A stretch of DNA of 64,000 nt, from positions 490,535-554,534 of the forward strand of contig NZ_JAJSAQ010000003.1 of assembly GCF_021729075.1 (NCBI RefSeq), given 5' to 3'. The DNA comes from Microbulbifer guangxiensis. Lineage in GTDB: Bacteria > Pseudomonadota > Gammaproteobacteria > Pseudomonadales > Cellvibrionaceae. This document shows, one piece after another, positions 36,906-45,859 of the stretch (positions are counted from its first letter, which is position 1; the number at the start of each line of letters is the position of its first letter). Both the position numbers and the translations under genes were made by a program. A model generated the notes under the pieces. It searched no databases. It was given only the letters and a program-made list of their open reading frames with translations, and was not told the DNA's origin.

Positions 36906-38372
36906 TTATTTAGTGAGTAAGTATTCCATTAACAGCGGCACCGGACGGCCGGTGGCACCCTTGTTGCCACCGGAATTCCATGCGCTGCCGGCAATATCCA
37001 GGTGGGCCCAGGTATAGTCCTCGGCAAAGCGCGACAGGAAGCAGGCGGCGGTAACCGAGCCGGCTTCGCGGCCGCCGATATTCTGCATGTCGGCAAAATT
37101 GGAATCCAGAGAGGACTGGTATTCGTCCCACAGGGGCATCTGCCAGGCGCGGTCGCCAGTGCGCTCACCGGCCTTGATCAGGGCCTGCGCCAGTTCGTCC
37201 TTGTTGGCATACAGGCCGGTGGCATGGTTACCCAGCGCGATCACACAGGCACCGGTGAGGGTGGCGACATCGATCACCACTTCCGGCTTGAATTTGGCAG
37301 CGTAGGTGAGGGCATCGCACAGCACCAGGCGCCCCTCGGCATCGGTGTTGAGGATCTCGATGGTCTTGCCGGACATGGAGGTGACGATATCGCCGGGCTT
37401 GCTGGCGCGGCCGCTGGGCATATTCTCCGCGGCGGCCACCAGGCCCACCACATTGATGGCCGGCTGCAGCTCGGCCAGTGCGGCCATGACGCCGAACACA
37501 CTGGCGGCCCCGCACATGTCGAACTTCATCTCGTCCATGGCCTGGCCGGGCTTCAGGCTGATGCCGCCGGTATCGAAGGTAATACCCTTGCCCACCAGCA
37601 CCACCGGCTTCTCGCCGGCCTTGCCACCCTTGTACTGCATGGCGATCAGCGCCGGCGGCTCGTCACTGCCCTTGGCGACGCTCATGAAGGCGCCCATGCC
37701 CAGGGACTGCATTTTTTTGGCATCCACCACGGAGGTGGTGATTTTTGTGTGTTTTTTCGCCAGCTCTTTGGCCTGGTTGGCGAGATAGGTGGGGGTGCAG
37801 ATGTTGCCGGGCAGGTTGCCCAGCTCCCGCGCCACATTGCTGCCGGTGGCCTGGGCGGCCCCCATGGCCACGCCATCCTTGACCGCTTTCAGTTGCTTGC
37901 GATCTGGTGCATGCACCTGAAACTTGGCCAGGGCGTGCGGTTTGGCGTTGCTGAGGCAGCGGGTGAATTTGTAGGTGGCCAGGCCGGCTGCCAGGGCGAG
38001 TTGCTGCGCTTGCCAGGCGCTGTCTGCCTCAGTGACCTCCAGTTCCGTCAGGTAGCTGAAGACGTCTTTGTAGCCTTTGACCGCCTCAGCACTCGCTTTT
38101 GCCAGCTTGCGGAAATCGGCCTGGCTCAGCACACCCTCGCCACTGCGCACCAGCAACACGCGCTCTGCCGGGCCCTCGGTCATGGGCAGGAGTTGGGTGG
38201 CGCCCACTCGGCTGCCCAGGTCGTTACGCTTCAGCAGTTTGCTGATGGCGCCGCCACAGGCCTCGTCCAGCGCAGTGCCGCTGGCGGACAGCCGGTTTTT
38301 GGCATCGACGGGGATGATGGCGCAGGCGGTACGTTGTTTGTTGGCTTCGGAGACCTTGGCAGAGAACTGCAT
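36906..38372 (-). CDS. pepA: Leucyl aminopeptidase (cytosol aminopeptidase)
   Basis: An M17-family, two-metal aminopeptidase of 488 aa that removes N-terminal residues from peptides; in E. coli PepA also binds DNA at Xer sites. The start is the ATG at 38372 (MQFSAKVSEANKQRTAC). The catalytic C-terminal domain has VGKGITFDTGGISLKPG with metal and catalytic residues, the second metal segment DMCGAASV, and the signature NTDAEGRLVLCDAL. The N-terminal domain (1-~165) is of the usual length. Divergent from lptF, with 197 bases between them. Confidence 0.97.
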   Translation of the reverse strand: MQFSAKVSEANKQRTACAIIPVDAKNRLSASGTALDEACGGAISKLLKRNDLGSRVGATQLLPMTEGPAERVLLVRSGEGVLSQADFRKLAKASAEAVKGYKDVFSYLTELEVTEADSAWQAQQLALAAGLATYKFTRCLSNAKPHALAKFQVHAPDRKQLKAVKDGVAMGAAQATGSNVARELGNLPGNICTPTYLANQAKELAKKHTKITTSVVDAKKMQSLGMGAFMSVAKGSDEPPALIAMQYKGGKAGEKPVVLVGKGITFDTGGISLKPGQAMDEMKFDMCGAASVFGVMAALAELQPAINVVGLVAAAENMPSGRASKPGDIVTSMSGKTIEILNTDAEGRLVLCDALTYAAKFKPEVVIDVATLTGACVIALGNHATGLYANKDELAQALIKAGERTGDRAWQMPLWDEYQSSLDSNFADMQNIGGREAGSVTAACFLSRFAEDYTWAHLDIAGSAWNSGGNKGATGRPVPLLMEYLLTK

Positions 38373-38569
38373 GATTCCTTTTCCTTCTCTTATTGACCCA
38401 CTCTTAGTCCGCGGGGATGCCTCGCGACCGAGACATCGGAAATAAATTTGGCGATAATGCGCGCACAAGTTTAACCCCTGGTGGCCGGGAATGCTGCAAG
38501 GGCCCCAAACTTGATCAAATTTGATCCAAACTGCCAGTCTCCGCTGTCACCAAGGAACGCGTTTATCCT

Positions 38570-39715
38570 GTGATTATCTTCCGCTACCTCTGCCGCGAGC
38601 TGCTTTTCGCCACGCTGGCAGTCAGCGCTGTATTGCTGCTGATGGCGATGAGCGGTCGCTTCGTGAAATATCTGGCCGAGGCGGCGGCGGGAGACCTGTC
38701 CGCGGGTATCCTGTTTTCCCTTATGGGGTACCGGCTGCCTGGCTTCCTGGAGCTGGTGCTGCCGCTGGGTTTCTTTGTCGGCATCCTGCTGGCCTACGGC
38801 CGGCTCTACATAGAGAGCGAGATGACGGTGCTGCACGCCTGCGGCTTCAGTGAGCGCCGGCTGCTCACTTACACCCTGGCGCCTGCGCTGCTGGTGGCAC
38901 TGGTCGTTGGCGCCATGAGCCTGTATTTCACGCCTACTGGTGCCGAGCGATCCTCCGGCCTGTTGACCGCTGACAAGTCCCGCAACGAATTCGATCACCT
39001 GGTACCGAAGAAATTTGTCTCCACTGAGGGCGACAGGGCGGTCTATTACGCCGATGCGCTCAGTGAGGACAAATCCACCATGTATGACGTGTTTCTGGCT
39101 GAGCTGGGTTCCACCCGTGCCGATACCGAGACCGATTACCAGATCGTGCATTTCGCCCGCATCGGGGTTCAGAAGATCGATGCTGAGACCGGGCTGCGCT
39201 ACCTGGTGCTGCAGGACGGCTACCGCTACGAGGGTGTGCCCGGGCAGCGGGACTACCGGGTGATGAAGTTCGACAGCTACGAGATCCTGCTGGATATCCC
39301 GCGGCTGCGCCAGAGTTCCAGCGACCGCATCGAGGCTGCCTCTACCCTGGACCTGCTCCGCAGCGATGGCCGCGAGGAGCGGGCCTACCTGCACTACCGC
39401 TTCAGCCTGCCGGTGCTGGTGCTGGTGGTGGCAGTGCTGGCAGTGCCACTCAGCCGCACCAATCCCCGCCAGGGTCGCTACGCCAAGATGATCCCCGCCA
39501 TCCTGCTCTACATGGTTTACCTGGTATTACTGCAGGGTGTCCGGGGCGCAGTGGAGGATGGCAAGTTTGAGAATCCGGCCGTGATCTGGCTGGTGCACCC
39601 GCCATTCCTGATCCTGGGGCTGCTGCTTCTCGGCGGACGTAACTGGGGCCGTAAGCCCAAGCGAGATCCCGGAGCGGGCAGTCCGCAGCCCGGTACGGAG
39701 GCGCGCCATGCATAA
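38570..39715 (+). CDS. lptF: LPS export permease LptF
   Basis: LptF and LptG are the membrane partners of the LptB2FG ABC transporter, which extracts lipopolysaccharide from the inner membrane and pushes it towards the outer membrane. The 381-aa product begins at a GTG (VIIFRYLCRELLFATLAVSA). It has three membrane helices at each end with a periplasmic beta-jellyroll domain between them (~125-255). Typical parts are ILLAYGRLYIESEMTVLHAC and the C-terminal PLSRTNPRQGRYAKMIPAIL. The end overlaps lptG by eight bases. Confidence 0.96.
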   Translation: MIIFRYLCRELLFATLAVSAVLLLMAMSGRFVKYLAEAAAGDLSAGILFSLMGYRLPGFLELVLPLGFFVGILLAYGRLYIESEMTVLHACGFSERRLLTYTLAPALLVALVVGAMSLYFTPTGAERSSGLLTADKSRNEFDHLVPKKFVSTEGDRAVYYADALSEDKSTMYDVFLAELGSTRADTETDYQIVHFARIGVQKIDAETGLRYLVLQDGYRYEGVPGQRDYRVMKFDSYEILLDIPRLRQSSSDRIEAASTLDLLRSDGREERAYLHYRFSLPVLVLVVAVLAVPLSRTNPRQGRYAKMIPAILLYMVYLVLLQGVRGAVEDGKFENPAVIWLVHPPFLILGLLLLGGRNWGRKPKRDPGAGSPQPGTEARHA

Positions 39716-40769
39716 GCTCGATATGTATATCGGCCGCACCGTGGCCCTGTCCGTGGGCGCCGTGCTGATGGTGATCCTCGGGCTGGACATCATCTTTGCC
39801 ATCGTCGATGAGTGGGGTGAGCGGGACGCGGATTACCAGAATTGGCAGATGATCCAGTATGTGATCTGGACCATTCCCGGCCGGCTTTACGAGCAGCTGG
39901 GCTTTTCCGCGCTGGTGGGCTGCATGGTCGGTCTGGGTACCCTGGCCGGTACCAGCGAATTGACCGTGATGCGCGCCGCCGGTGTCTCCATCGGCCGCAT
40001 TGCCTGGGCGGTGATGAAGCCGGTCATCCTGTTGATTGCTCTCGGGCTGGCGCTGGCCGAATACGTTGTGCCACTGACCAACCAGACGGCGGAGAGCCGC
40101 AAGGCGATAGCCCTTGGTGACCTCGAGGATGCCGGCCTTGAAAGCGGCATGTGGATGCGTGACGGCGATGAGTTTATCCACTTCAATGCGGCGATTGCCG
40201 GCGGCCGCCTGTACGGTATTACCCGCTACCACTTTGGCGGCGAGCGGGAACTGGAATGGGTGGAGTTCGCCGAGCGGGCACAGTTTGCCGAAGACAACTG
40301 GGTGCTGAACAACAGCCGCGCCACGCGCTTCTCTGAGGAGTTCGTGGAGAGTGACGCCCGGGACCGCGGGATCTGGCAGACGGACATCTCACCGCAGCTG
40401 TTCTCGCTGCTGGTACCGCTACCTTCCGACCTGTCGCCCAGCAGCCTGTGGTCCTACGGACGCTTCCTCGATCGCAAGGGAGAGGATGCCGGCCGCTACT
40501 GGCTGCAGTTCTGGAAAAAGCTGCTGCAGCCGCTCACCATCGCCAGCCTGGTGATGGTGGCGATCTCCTTCATCTTTGGTCCGCTGCGGGAGGTGACCAC
40601 CGGCCTGCGGGTGTTTACCGGCGTAATCGTAGGGATTGTGTTCAAGTTCCTGCAGGACATGCTCGGGCCGTCGTCGCTGGTATTCGGCTTCTCACCTTTT
40701 GTGGCGGTACTGGTGCCGATCCTGCTCTGCTTTGCCCTGGGCTGGATGCTGTTGCGGCGGGCCCGCTAG
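39708..40769 (+). CDS. lptG: LPS export permease LptG
   Basis: Partner of LptF, 353 aa, with the same layout: helices at 12-35, 55-75 and 95-125, a periplasmic domain, and three C-terminal helices. Family segments include MHKLDMYIGRTVALSVGAVL, SELTVMRAAGVSIGRIAWAV, and GPLREVTTGLRVFTGVIVGI. Eight-base overlap with lptF indicates coupled translation and equal stoichiometry. Confidence 0.96.
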   Translation: MHKLDMYIGRTVALSVGAVLMVILGLDIIFAIVDEWGERDADYQNWQMIQYVIWTIPGRLYEQLGFSALVGCMVGLGTLAGTSELTVMRAAGVSIGRIAWAVMKPVILLIALGLALAEYVVPLTNQTAESRKAIALGDLEDAGLESGMWMRDGDEFIHFNAAIAGGRLYGITRYHFGGERELEWVEFAERAQFAEDNWVLNNSRATRFSEEFVESDARDRGIWQTDISPQLFSLLVPLPSDLSPSSLWSYGRFLDRKGEDAGRYWLQFWKKLLQPLTIASLVMVAISFIFGPLREVTTGLRVFTGVIVGIVFKFLQDMLGPSSLVFGFSPFVAVLVPILLCFALGWMLLRRAR

Positions 40770-40795
40770 CCCGACTGCAGGTCGCTCCCGGCCGA

Positions 40796-41290
40796 TCACT
40801 TCTTGCCCGGTTTGGGCAGCAGCCGTACCTGTGAGCCGGAAGCCAGATCGTGCCAGCTGGCGCGGTCGCCCCGGGTCCAGGCCCAGAAATAGCCGGCACC
40901 GAAGAGAGTCAGTGAGACAGGTGCCACCAGTGCGCGAATCGCGCACTGGCTCCAGCTCAGCTGAACACCTTGCGGGCTCGCGACCATCAGTCGCCAGGCG
41001 CGCATGCCGATGGTCTGGCCGGCGCCCCGCCACGACCAGAAATAGTAGCCGGCAACCACCACCAGCATTCCCAGCTGTACCAGCGGCCCGCCGACACAGG
41101 GGGTGTAATCCAGCTCCCCCGGTTTGCATTCCAGCCCGCCAACTGCCGAGGCCACCATGATGGCCAGGAAGCCGTAAACCATCAGCAGACCCAGAACGAT
41201 CAGCGCGTCATAGACCAGCGCCGCGAGGCGCCTGCCGACACCGGCATAGGGCAAATCGGTAAAACTGCTAGGGGGCTGCTGCTGGGTCAC
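40796..41290 (-). CDS. RDD-family membrane protein
   Basis: A 164-aa RDD-domain protein. The name-giving residues appear as RRLAALVYDALIVLGLLMVY (Arg and Asp in the first helix). Later QTIGMRAWRLMVAS fits the conserved amphipathic loop of the family. Four membrane helices are likely. RDD proteins are poorly characterised, and some are linked to ion or solute transport. It is convergent with lptG, with 26 bases between the stops. Confidence 0.85.
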   Translation of the reverse strand: MTQQQPPSSFTDLPYAGVGRRLAALVYDALIVLGLLMVYGFLAIMVASAVGGLECKPGELDYTPCVGGPLVQLGMLVVVAGYYFWSWRGAGQTIGMRAWRLMVASPQGVQLSWSQCAIRALVAPVSLTLFGAGYFWAWTRGDRASWHDLASGSQVRLLPKPGKK

Positions 41291-41419
41291 GGGTTACTCC
41301 GCCTGAACTGATGGTATGGCGGCGGATTCTATCAGAGCCGGTGGTGAAGGGGATGGCAGTGCGTGCGGGGATGCGGGAAGGGCAGGAGTGGTCGGACTTC
41401 CGTGTCCGCGGATCGAGTA

Positions 41420-41908
41420 TCAGAACTCGTACTCGAAAGAGAACTTGAACTTGTCGCCAGACAGGCGCACATCGTAGTCAAAGGCCTGGCCGATTTTGCC
41501 ATGACCGTCCGTATAGCGCAGCAGGCCATTACTGCTGCTGCGACGATTCTGCTCCCGCCAGGTGCGCCAGCCCATCTTGAGGATCTCATTGACGGCCTTG
41601 CCACCGGTGGTGGGCTCGAATTCGTCGGGGTTCGTGTACATTTGCAGCCACTGGTAATTCAGCTGGCGCTGCACATTGCCCATGGAGTTGTTGCGCAGGT
41701 TCTCCGCCGACTTGTAGAGGGCGGTATTGTCCATTCCGAAAGCACTGTCGACAAAGAAGGCATTGTCCGCCTGCAGGTTCAGGGCGGTGTTGGAATCGGG
41801 GATGAAAAGTTCGTCGGCGAGGCAATTGGTAGAGATTGGCGACAAAAACAGGGCGAACACATACGGGAGGTGTCGGATGGCACGAGGACTATTGCTGCAG
41901 AGTTCCAT
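41420..41908 (-). CDS. Exported protein of unknown function
   Basis: A 162-aa protein with a signal peptide (HLPYVFALFLSPISTNCLA, ~13-31) and a mature domain of about 130 residues. The C-terminus has alternating charged and aromatic residues and ends FKFSFEYEF, a Phe-ending beta-strand like those of outer-membrane-associated proteins. NSTG-, Asn- and Gln-rich helices occupy the middle (ENLRNNSMGNVQRQLNYQWL). I do not recognise the family. No operon partner is evident. Confidence 0.7.
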   Translation of the reverse strand: MELCSNSPRAIRHLPYVFALFLSPISTNCLADELFIPDSNTALNLQADNAFFVDSAFGMDNTALYKSAENLRNNSMGNVQRQLNYQWLQMYTNPDEFEPTTGGKAVNEILKMGWRTWREQNRRSSSNGLLRYTDGHGKIGQAFDYDVRLSGDKFKFSFEYEF

Positions 41909-42331
41909 TGGATCTACCCCGGGGTGTTTACTTCTTCCTGCGCGGCGCGTTAACCGCCGCTGAATTTATTATGGTTCACCCTTTTGCGAACTGTTGTATC
42001 TCATACCCAACAGCAGAAGCGCAAGCCCGCTGTGTGGATTTGATGTGGAATTTGGTCATTGCGTCACAGGCCGCGTGAGCGCTGGCCCCGTTTATTGTTG
42101 CCGAAAATCCGGGGGCTGCGACCACCCCTGCGCCATTGTTTTTTATCACCGGAGAGGCGGCGCAAAAATCGTTGATATGCAAATTTAATCTAGGAGGCGC
42201 CACCGGCAGACCATAGCGGCCTGGCGCTTTATTCCTTTTCGCTGTGGGGATGACAGCGTTGTCTTTTGTCGGCACGTGACGCAGAATGGGGAGGCTCGTC
42301 ACACGATAATCAGATAAAAGCCAGAAGCCCT
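41909..42331. promoter_or_regulatory. Divergent region upstream of hexosaminidase
   Basis: A 423-base gap between the minus-strand exported protein and the hexosaminidase. It contains no convincing gene. TAGGAGGCG at about 42190-42198 resembles a ribosome site but has no matching frame. I see no operator that I could name with confidence. Confidence 0.45.
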
Positions 42332-45028
42332 ATGAACCGTCTCCTTCCCGTCTTTGTCCTTTCCATGCTGGTCGCCGCCTGCGGCAATCCAGAAGAGGTT
42401 CAGAACCCGGTCGCCAAGCGGATCGCCGACCACTTCCTCGTAACCCAGGAGGTGCTGACCAACTTCCAGGGGGTGGATCAGGCCCTGCGGTCGGAGTGCA
42501 AGAAGGCGGGGGGCAGTGGTGCCATCTGTTCGACCTACCGCATCTCGCTGACCAATGAGGGCCCGGCAATCGGCGCGGATGAAGACGAATGGACACTGTA
42601 CTTTCACAGTGTCCGCCGTACCTTCCGCCTGCTTAACCGCGATGACTTCGATCTGGAGCATGTCAAAGGTGACCTCCACCGGTTGGTGCCCAACGAGCGC
42701 TTCACCGGTCTCGCCGCCGGTGAAACCCTGGAACTGGATCTCCTGGCCGAGTACTGGAGGCAGTTCGAGTCCGACTTCCTGCCACGGCTGTTCGTGGTGG
42801 ATGCCGGGGGCCAGGCGCGGGTGATTGCATCCACGGACAGCGACAGCATCGATGGGATGGTGGAGCCCATCGGCAAGCACGACCCGGACAACTGGAAGCG
42901 CACCGCGGCAGACGCCAATACCCTGGCGGATGCCGCCAGCCGTTATGCGGACTTCACCTCAGAGGGAGCTGCGACGGTGGACAGCTGGCGTGAGCGCATC
43001 ATCCCGCAGCCGCTGAGGACGCAGGTGGTGGGTGAGCCGGTATCAGTCGGGGAGGGCATCGCCCTGAATCCCGGCCCCCTTAGTAACGAGAGCCTCGCTG
43101 CGATCGAGGCGCGCCTGGAAACTCTGGGGCTGTCGACCGCCGGGGGTGCCAATGGCTACCCCGCTTCGGTGGTCATCGACGCAGAGAGTTTTGCCGAGGG
43201 CGTGAGCGGCGCTTACCGGCTGGAAACCGGGGATACCGGGGGCAGGGTGACCGGTTATGACCAGGCGGGGGCCTTCTATGGCCTGCAATCCCTGCTGGCG
43301 CTCGCCGACATCCGGCAGCAGAGCCTGGCCCGGGTGGTGGTCGAGGACGCGCCGCGGTTCGAACACCGCGGCATGTTCCTCGATGTGGGGCGCAACTTTC
43401 ACACCAAGGCGGTGGTGTTGAGGCTGCTGGACCAGATGGCGGCCTACAAGCTGAATCGCTTCCACTTCCACCTGTCCGATGACGAGGGCTGGCGGCTGGA
43501 GATCCCCGGTCTGCCGGAGTTGACCGAAGTGGGTGGGCGCCGCTGTTTCGACCTGGCTGAGGACCGCTGCCTGCTGCCGCAGCTGGGTTCCGGCCCCGCT
43601 GCCGACAACAACGGCAGCGGCTGGTTTTCCGTCGACGACTATGTCGACATCCTGCGCTATGCCTCCGCCCGGCATATCGAGGTGATTCCCGAGTTCGACA
43701 TGCCGGCCCACGCCCGTGCGGCCGTGGTGGCCATGGAGGCCCGCTATCGCCGCCTGGCAGAGATCGCGCCGGAGCAGGCTGCTGAGTACCGGCTGATCGA
43801 CCCGCAGGACGATACCCAGTACCTTTCGGTACAGTACTACGACGACAGTTACATTAACCCCTGCATCGACTCCACCTACCATTTCGTGGAAAAGGTGATC
43901 CGGGAAGTGCAGGCGATGCACAGCGCGGCCGGTGTGCCCCTGGAGACCTGGCACTTTGGCGGGGATGAAGCGGTGAATATCCTGGCGTCTGGCAGTTTTG
44001 AAGACGCGCCCGGCAAGAACCCGGAAAAGGGCGATGCACCGGCCTCCGCGCGCCAGCAGCCCTGGAGCGGCTCGCCGCAATGCCAGAAACTGGTGGCAGA
44101 GGGCGAAGTGGCATCCCTGGACCAGCTCGGTGAACACTACGCCAAGCGCGTGAGTGCGCTGCTGGCTGACGCCGGTGTCACCACCATGGCGGCCTGGAAT
44201 GATGGAGTGAAGCGCATCGAAGAGGCCGGTGCCGAGCTCGCCACCGGTGACAACTACGCCAACTCCTGGGGACCGCTGTTCTGGGGTGGCGGTGACGAGA
44301 GTGTGCACCTGGCCGAAGCGGGCTTCGATGTGGTGCAGTCCCATTCCGATTTCCTCTACTTCGACATGCCCTACGAAGTGGACCCGAAGGAGAGCGGTTA
44401 CTACTGGGCCTCCCGTTACATCGATACCGAGAAGACTTTCAGTTACGCCCCGCTCAACACCGCCCAGCTGGCCGAGGTGTCCACCGACCGCGACGGCAAC
44501 GGCTGGTCTGCCACTGCGGCGCCGGCAGAGTTCGCCGAGCATGTGCGGGGAATCCAGGGGCAGCTCTGGAGTGAGGTAGTGCGCACCGATGCCCAGGTGG
44601 AATACATGGTCTACCCGCGCCTGCTGGCCCTGGCAGAGCGGGCCTGGCATCGCGCTGAATGGGAGCTGTCACCGCGGGAGGGCCAGGCCTTCTCGGCCGA
44701 AACCGACCTGGTCGATAAAGCTGCTCTCGCCCGCGACTGGGCTGAATTTGCCGCGACAGTGGGGCACAAGGAACTGGCCAAGCTGGATCGCGCTGGCGTG
44801 GGTTACCGTGTACCGGTCCTGGGCGCCGTGCGGATAGATGGCGACTTACGCACCGCACTGCCGTTCCCGGGCCTGCCGGTAGAAGTGTTCGATGGCGAGC
44901 GCTGGCAGCCGGTCGAGAATGTAACAGACGCCGAACGCGCGCTGGCGGTGCGGGCCCGCAGCAGTGACGGTCAGCGACCGGGCCGCGCCGTGGAGCTGCC
45001 TCCACTCCACCAGACCGCAGAGCGCTGA
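42332..45028 (+). CDS. Family 20 beta-N-acetylhexosaminidase lipoprotein
   Basis: An 898-aa GH20 enzyme that releases terminal GlcNAc from chitin oligosaccharides or related glycans. The start is the ATG at 42332; MNRLLPVFVLSMLVAACGN is a lipoprotein signal with its lipid-bearing Cys at residue 17. An N-terminal carbohydrate-binding-type domain covers roughly 25-180, a GH20b domain follows, and the catalytic barrel begins near 345 (FEHRGMFLDVGRNFHTKAVV). The catalytic Asp-Glu pair is in HFGGDEAVN near residue 544. A small C-terminal beta domain ends the protein. It fits a chitin-using lifestyle, but no other chitin gene is in the window. Confidence 0.93.
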   Translation: MNRLLPVFVLSMLVAACGNPEEVQNPVAKRIADHFLVTQEVLTNFQGVDQALRSECKKAGGSGAICSTYRISLTNEGPAIGADEDEWTLYFHSVRRTFRLLNRDDFDLEHVKGDLHRLVPNERFTGLAAGETLELDLLAEYWRQFESDFLPRLFVVDAGGQARVIASTDSDSIDGMVEPIGKHDPDNWKRTAADANTLADAASRYADFTSEGAATVDSWRERIIPQPLRTQVVGEPVSVGEGIALNPGPLSNESLAAIEARLETLGLSTAGGANGYPASVVIDAESFAEGVSGAYRLETGDTGGRVTGYDQAGAFYGLQSLLALADIRQQSLARVVVEDAPRFEHRGMFLDVGRNFHTKAVVLRLLDQMAAYKLNRFHFHLSDDEGWRLEIPGLPELTEVGGRRCFDLAEDRCLLPQLGSGPAADNNGSGWFSVDDYVDILRYASARHIEVIPEFDMPAHARAAVVAMEARYRRLAEIAPEQAAEYRLIDPQDDTQYLSVQYYDDSYINPCIDSTYHFVEKVIREVQAMHSAAGVPLETWHFGGDEAVNILASGSFEDAPGKNPEKGDAPASARQQPWSGSPQCQKLVAEGEVASLDQLGEHYAKRVSALLADAGVTTMAAWNDGVKRIEEAGAELATGDNYANSWGPLFWGGGDESVHLAEAGFDVVQSHSDFLYFDMPYEVDPKESGYYWASRYIDTEKTFSYAPLNTAQLAEVSTDRDGNGWSATAAPAEFAEHVRGIQGQLWSEVVRTDAQVEYMVYPRLLALAERAWHRAEWELSPREGQAFSAETDLVDKAALARDWAEFAATVGHKELAKLDRAGVGYRVPVLGAVRIDGDLRTALPFPGLPVEVFDGERWQPVENVTDAERALAVRARSSDGQRPGRAVELPPLHQTAER

Positions 45029-45086
45029 ACTGTCGTTTCCCCAACCGCCGTTCCCTCAGCGATACGAGGTTCGGCGAACCGGGGAT

Positions 45087-45773
45087 TCAGACGGGACGGG
45101 CGTGGAAGATGACGGAGGCGGGCTTGCCCGTCGCCGGGTCGACGGGCTCGTCCAGCCGGCAAAGAGCCAGTCCTGAACTCCCCAGAAGCGCAATCCAGTC
45201 CCCTAGCGTGCGGAAATACCACGGTGGGGGATCCCGGAACTCGTTGTTAAATCCCTCCCAGGACCCCTGCCGCCAGCCGCTCTGGTAGTCGCCGTCGCCT
45301 GCCCAGCAGGGATGCAACGTCTGGATCAGCAGGTGCCCGCCCGGCTGCAGCAGGGTGGGGGCCGCGGCCAGCAGCTGCTGGACCGATTGCTCGCCGATCA
45401 GCGAGAAGTTGCACACCAGCAGGTCAAAACGCTGGGGGAAGCGTGCGCATTCCATCTCCTCGTAGCGCATTTCCATAAACTGGCAATCCATTCCCTCCGA
45501 CCGGCGCTGCGCCGCCTGAATCAGTGCCGGCACCGCGTCCACACCCCACGTCACAACGCCTTCCGATGCCAGCGCACGACAGAGCCAGGCTTCACCGCAA
45601 CCGATATCCAGCGCCGCCCGGGGCCGGTAGCCGAGGGCGGCGGCTACAATTGCAGCATCGGTGACCCGGACTCGGCTGCCGATCTCGGCGCGATTGATAG
45701 CCCGCTGCCAGGGTTCTGCATTGCGCCGCCAGCTGCGCAGTACTTTTTCGTCGCTGAATTCGGAATCGGTCAT
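45087..45773 (-). CDS. SAM-dependent methyltransferase (class I)
   Basis: A 228-aa Rossmann-fold methyltransferase. Motif I is AALDIGCGEAWLCRALASEG (~54-73), the motif II acidic residue lies in WGVDAVPALI, and LLVCNFSLIGE corresponds to motif IV. The layout is like UbiE/COQ5-type small-molecule methyltransferases, but the substrate cannot be deduced. It is convergent with the hexosaminidase and divergent from the GMC oxidoreductase. Confidence 0.85.
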   Translation of the reverse strand: MTDSEFSDEKVLRSWRRNAEPWQRAINRAEIGSRVRVTDAAIVAAALGYRPRAALDIGCGEAWLCRALASEGVVTWGVDAVPALIQAAQRRSEGMDCQFMEMRYEEMECARFPQRFDLLVCNFSLIGEQSVQQLLAAAPTLLQPGGHLLIQTLHPCWAGDGDYQSGWRQGSWEGFNNEFRDPPPWYFRTLGDWIALLGSSGLALCRLDEPVDPATGKPASVIFHARPV

Positions 45774-45859
45774 GTTTGACGCTTCTCTGCGGTGGGAAAT
45801 TCCCGGGACTGGGTGTAGTGTCCCAGTGTATCGAGGGAGAAGATAAAAGAGATAACGCG
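45774..45859. promoter_or_regulatory. Short divergent promoter region with small palindromes
   Basis: Eighty-six bases separate the methyltransferase and the GMC oxidoreductase. Two small inverted repeats lie side by side: GGGAAATTCCC at 45794-45804, and GGGAC at 45805-45809 paired with GTCCC at 45820-45824. They could be operator half-sites. This is pattern only. Confidence 0.3.

Noticed and set aside
37002..38396. Open frame of 464 codons on the plus strand opposite pepA
   Set aside because: Antisense of pepA; Gly/Gln/His-rich with no domain.
43043..44650. Open frame of 535 codons on the minus strand opposite the hexosaminidase
   Set aside because: The plus-strand GH20 enzyme has its active site and signal peptide; the antisense product has no motifs.
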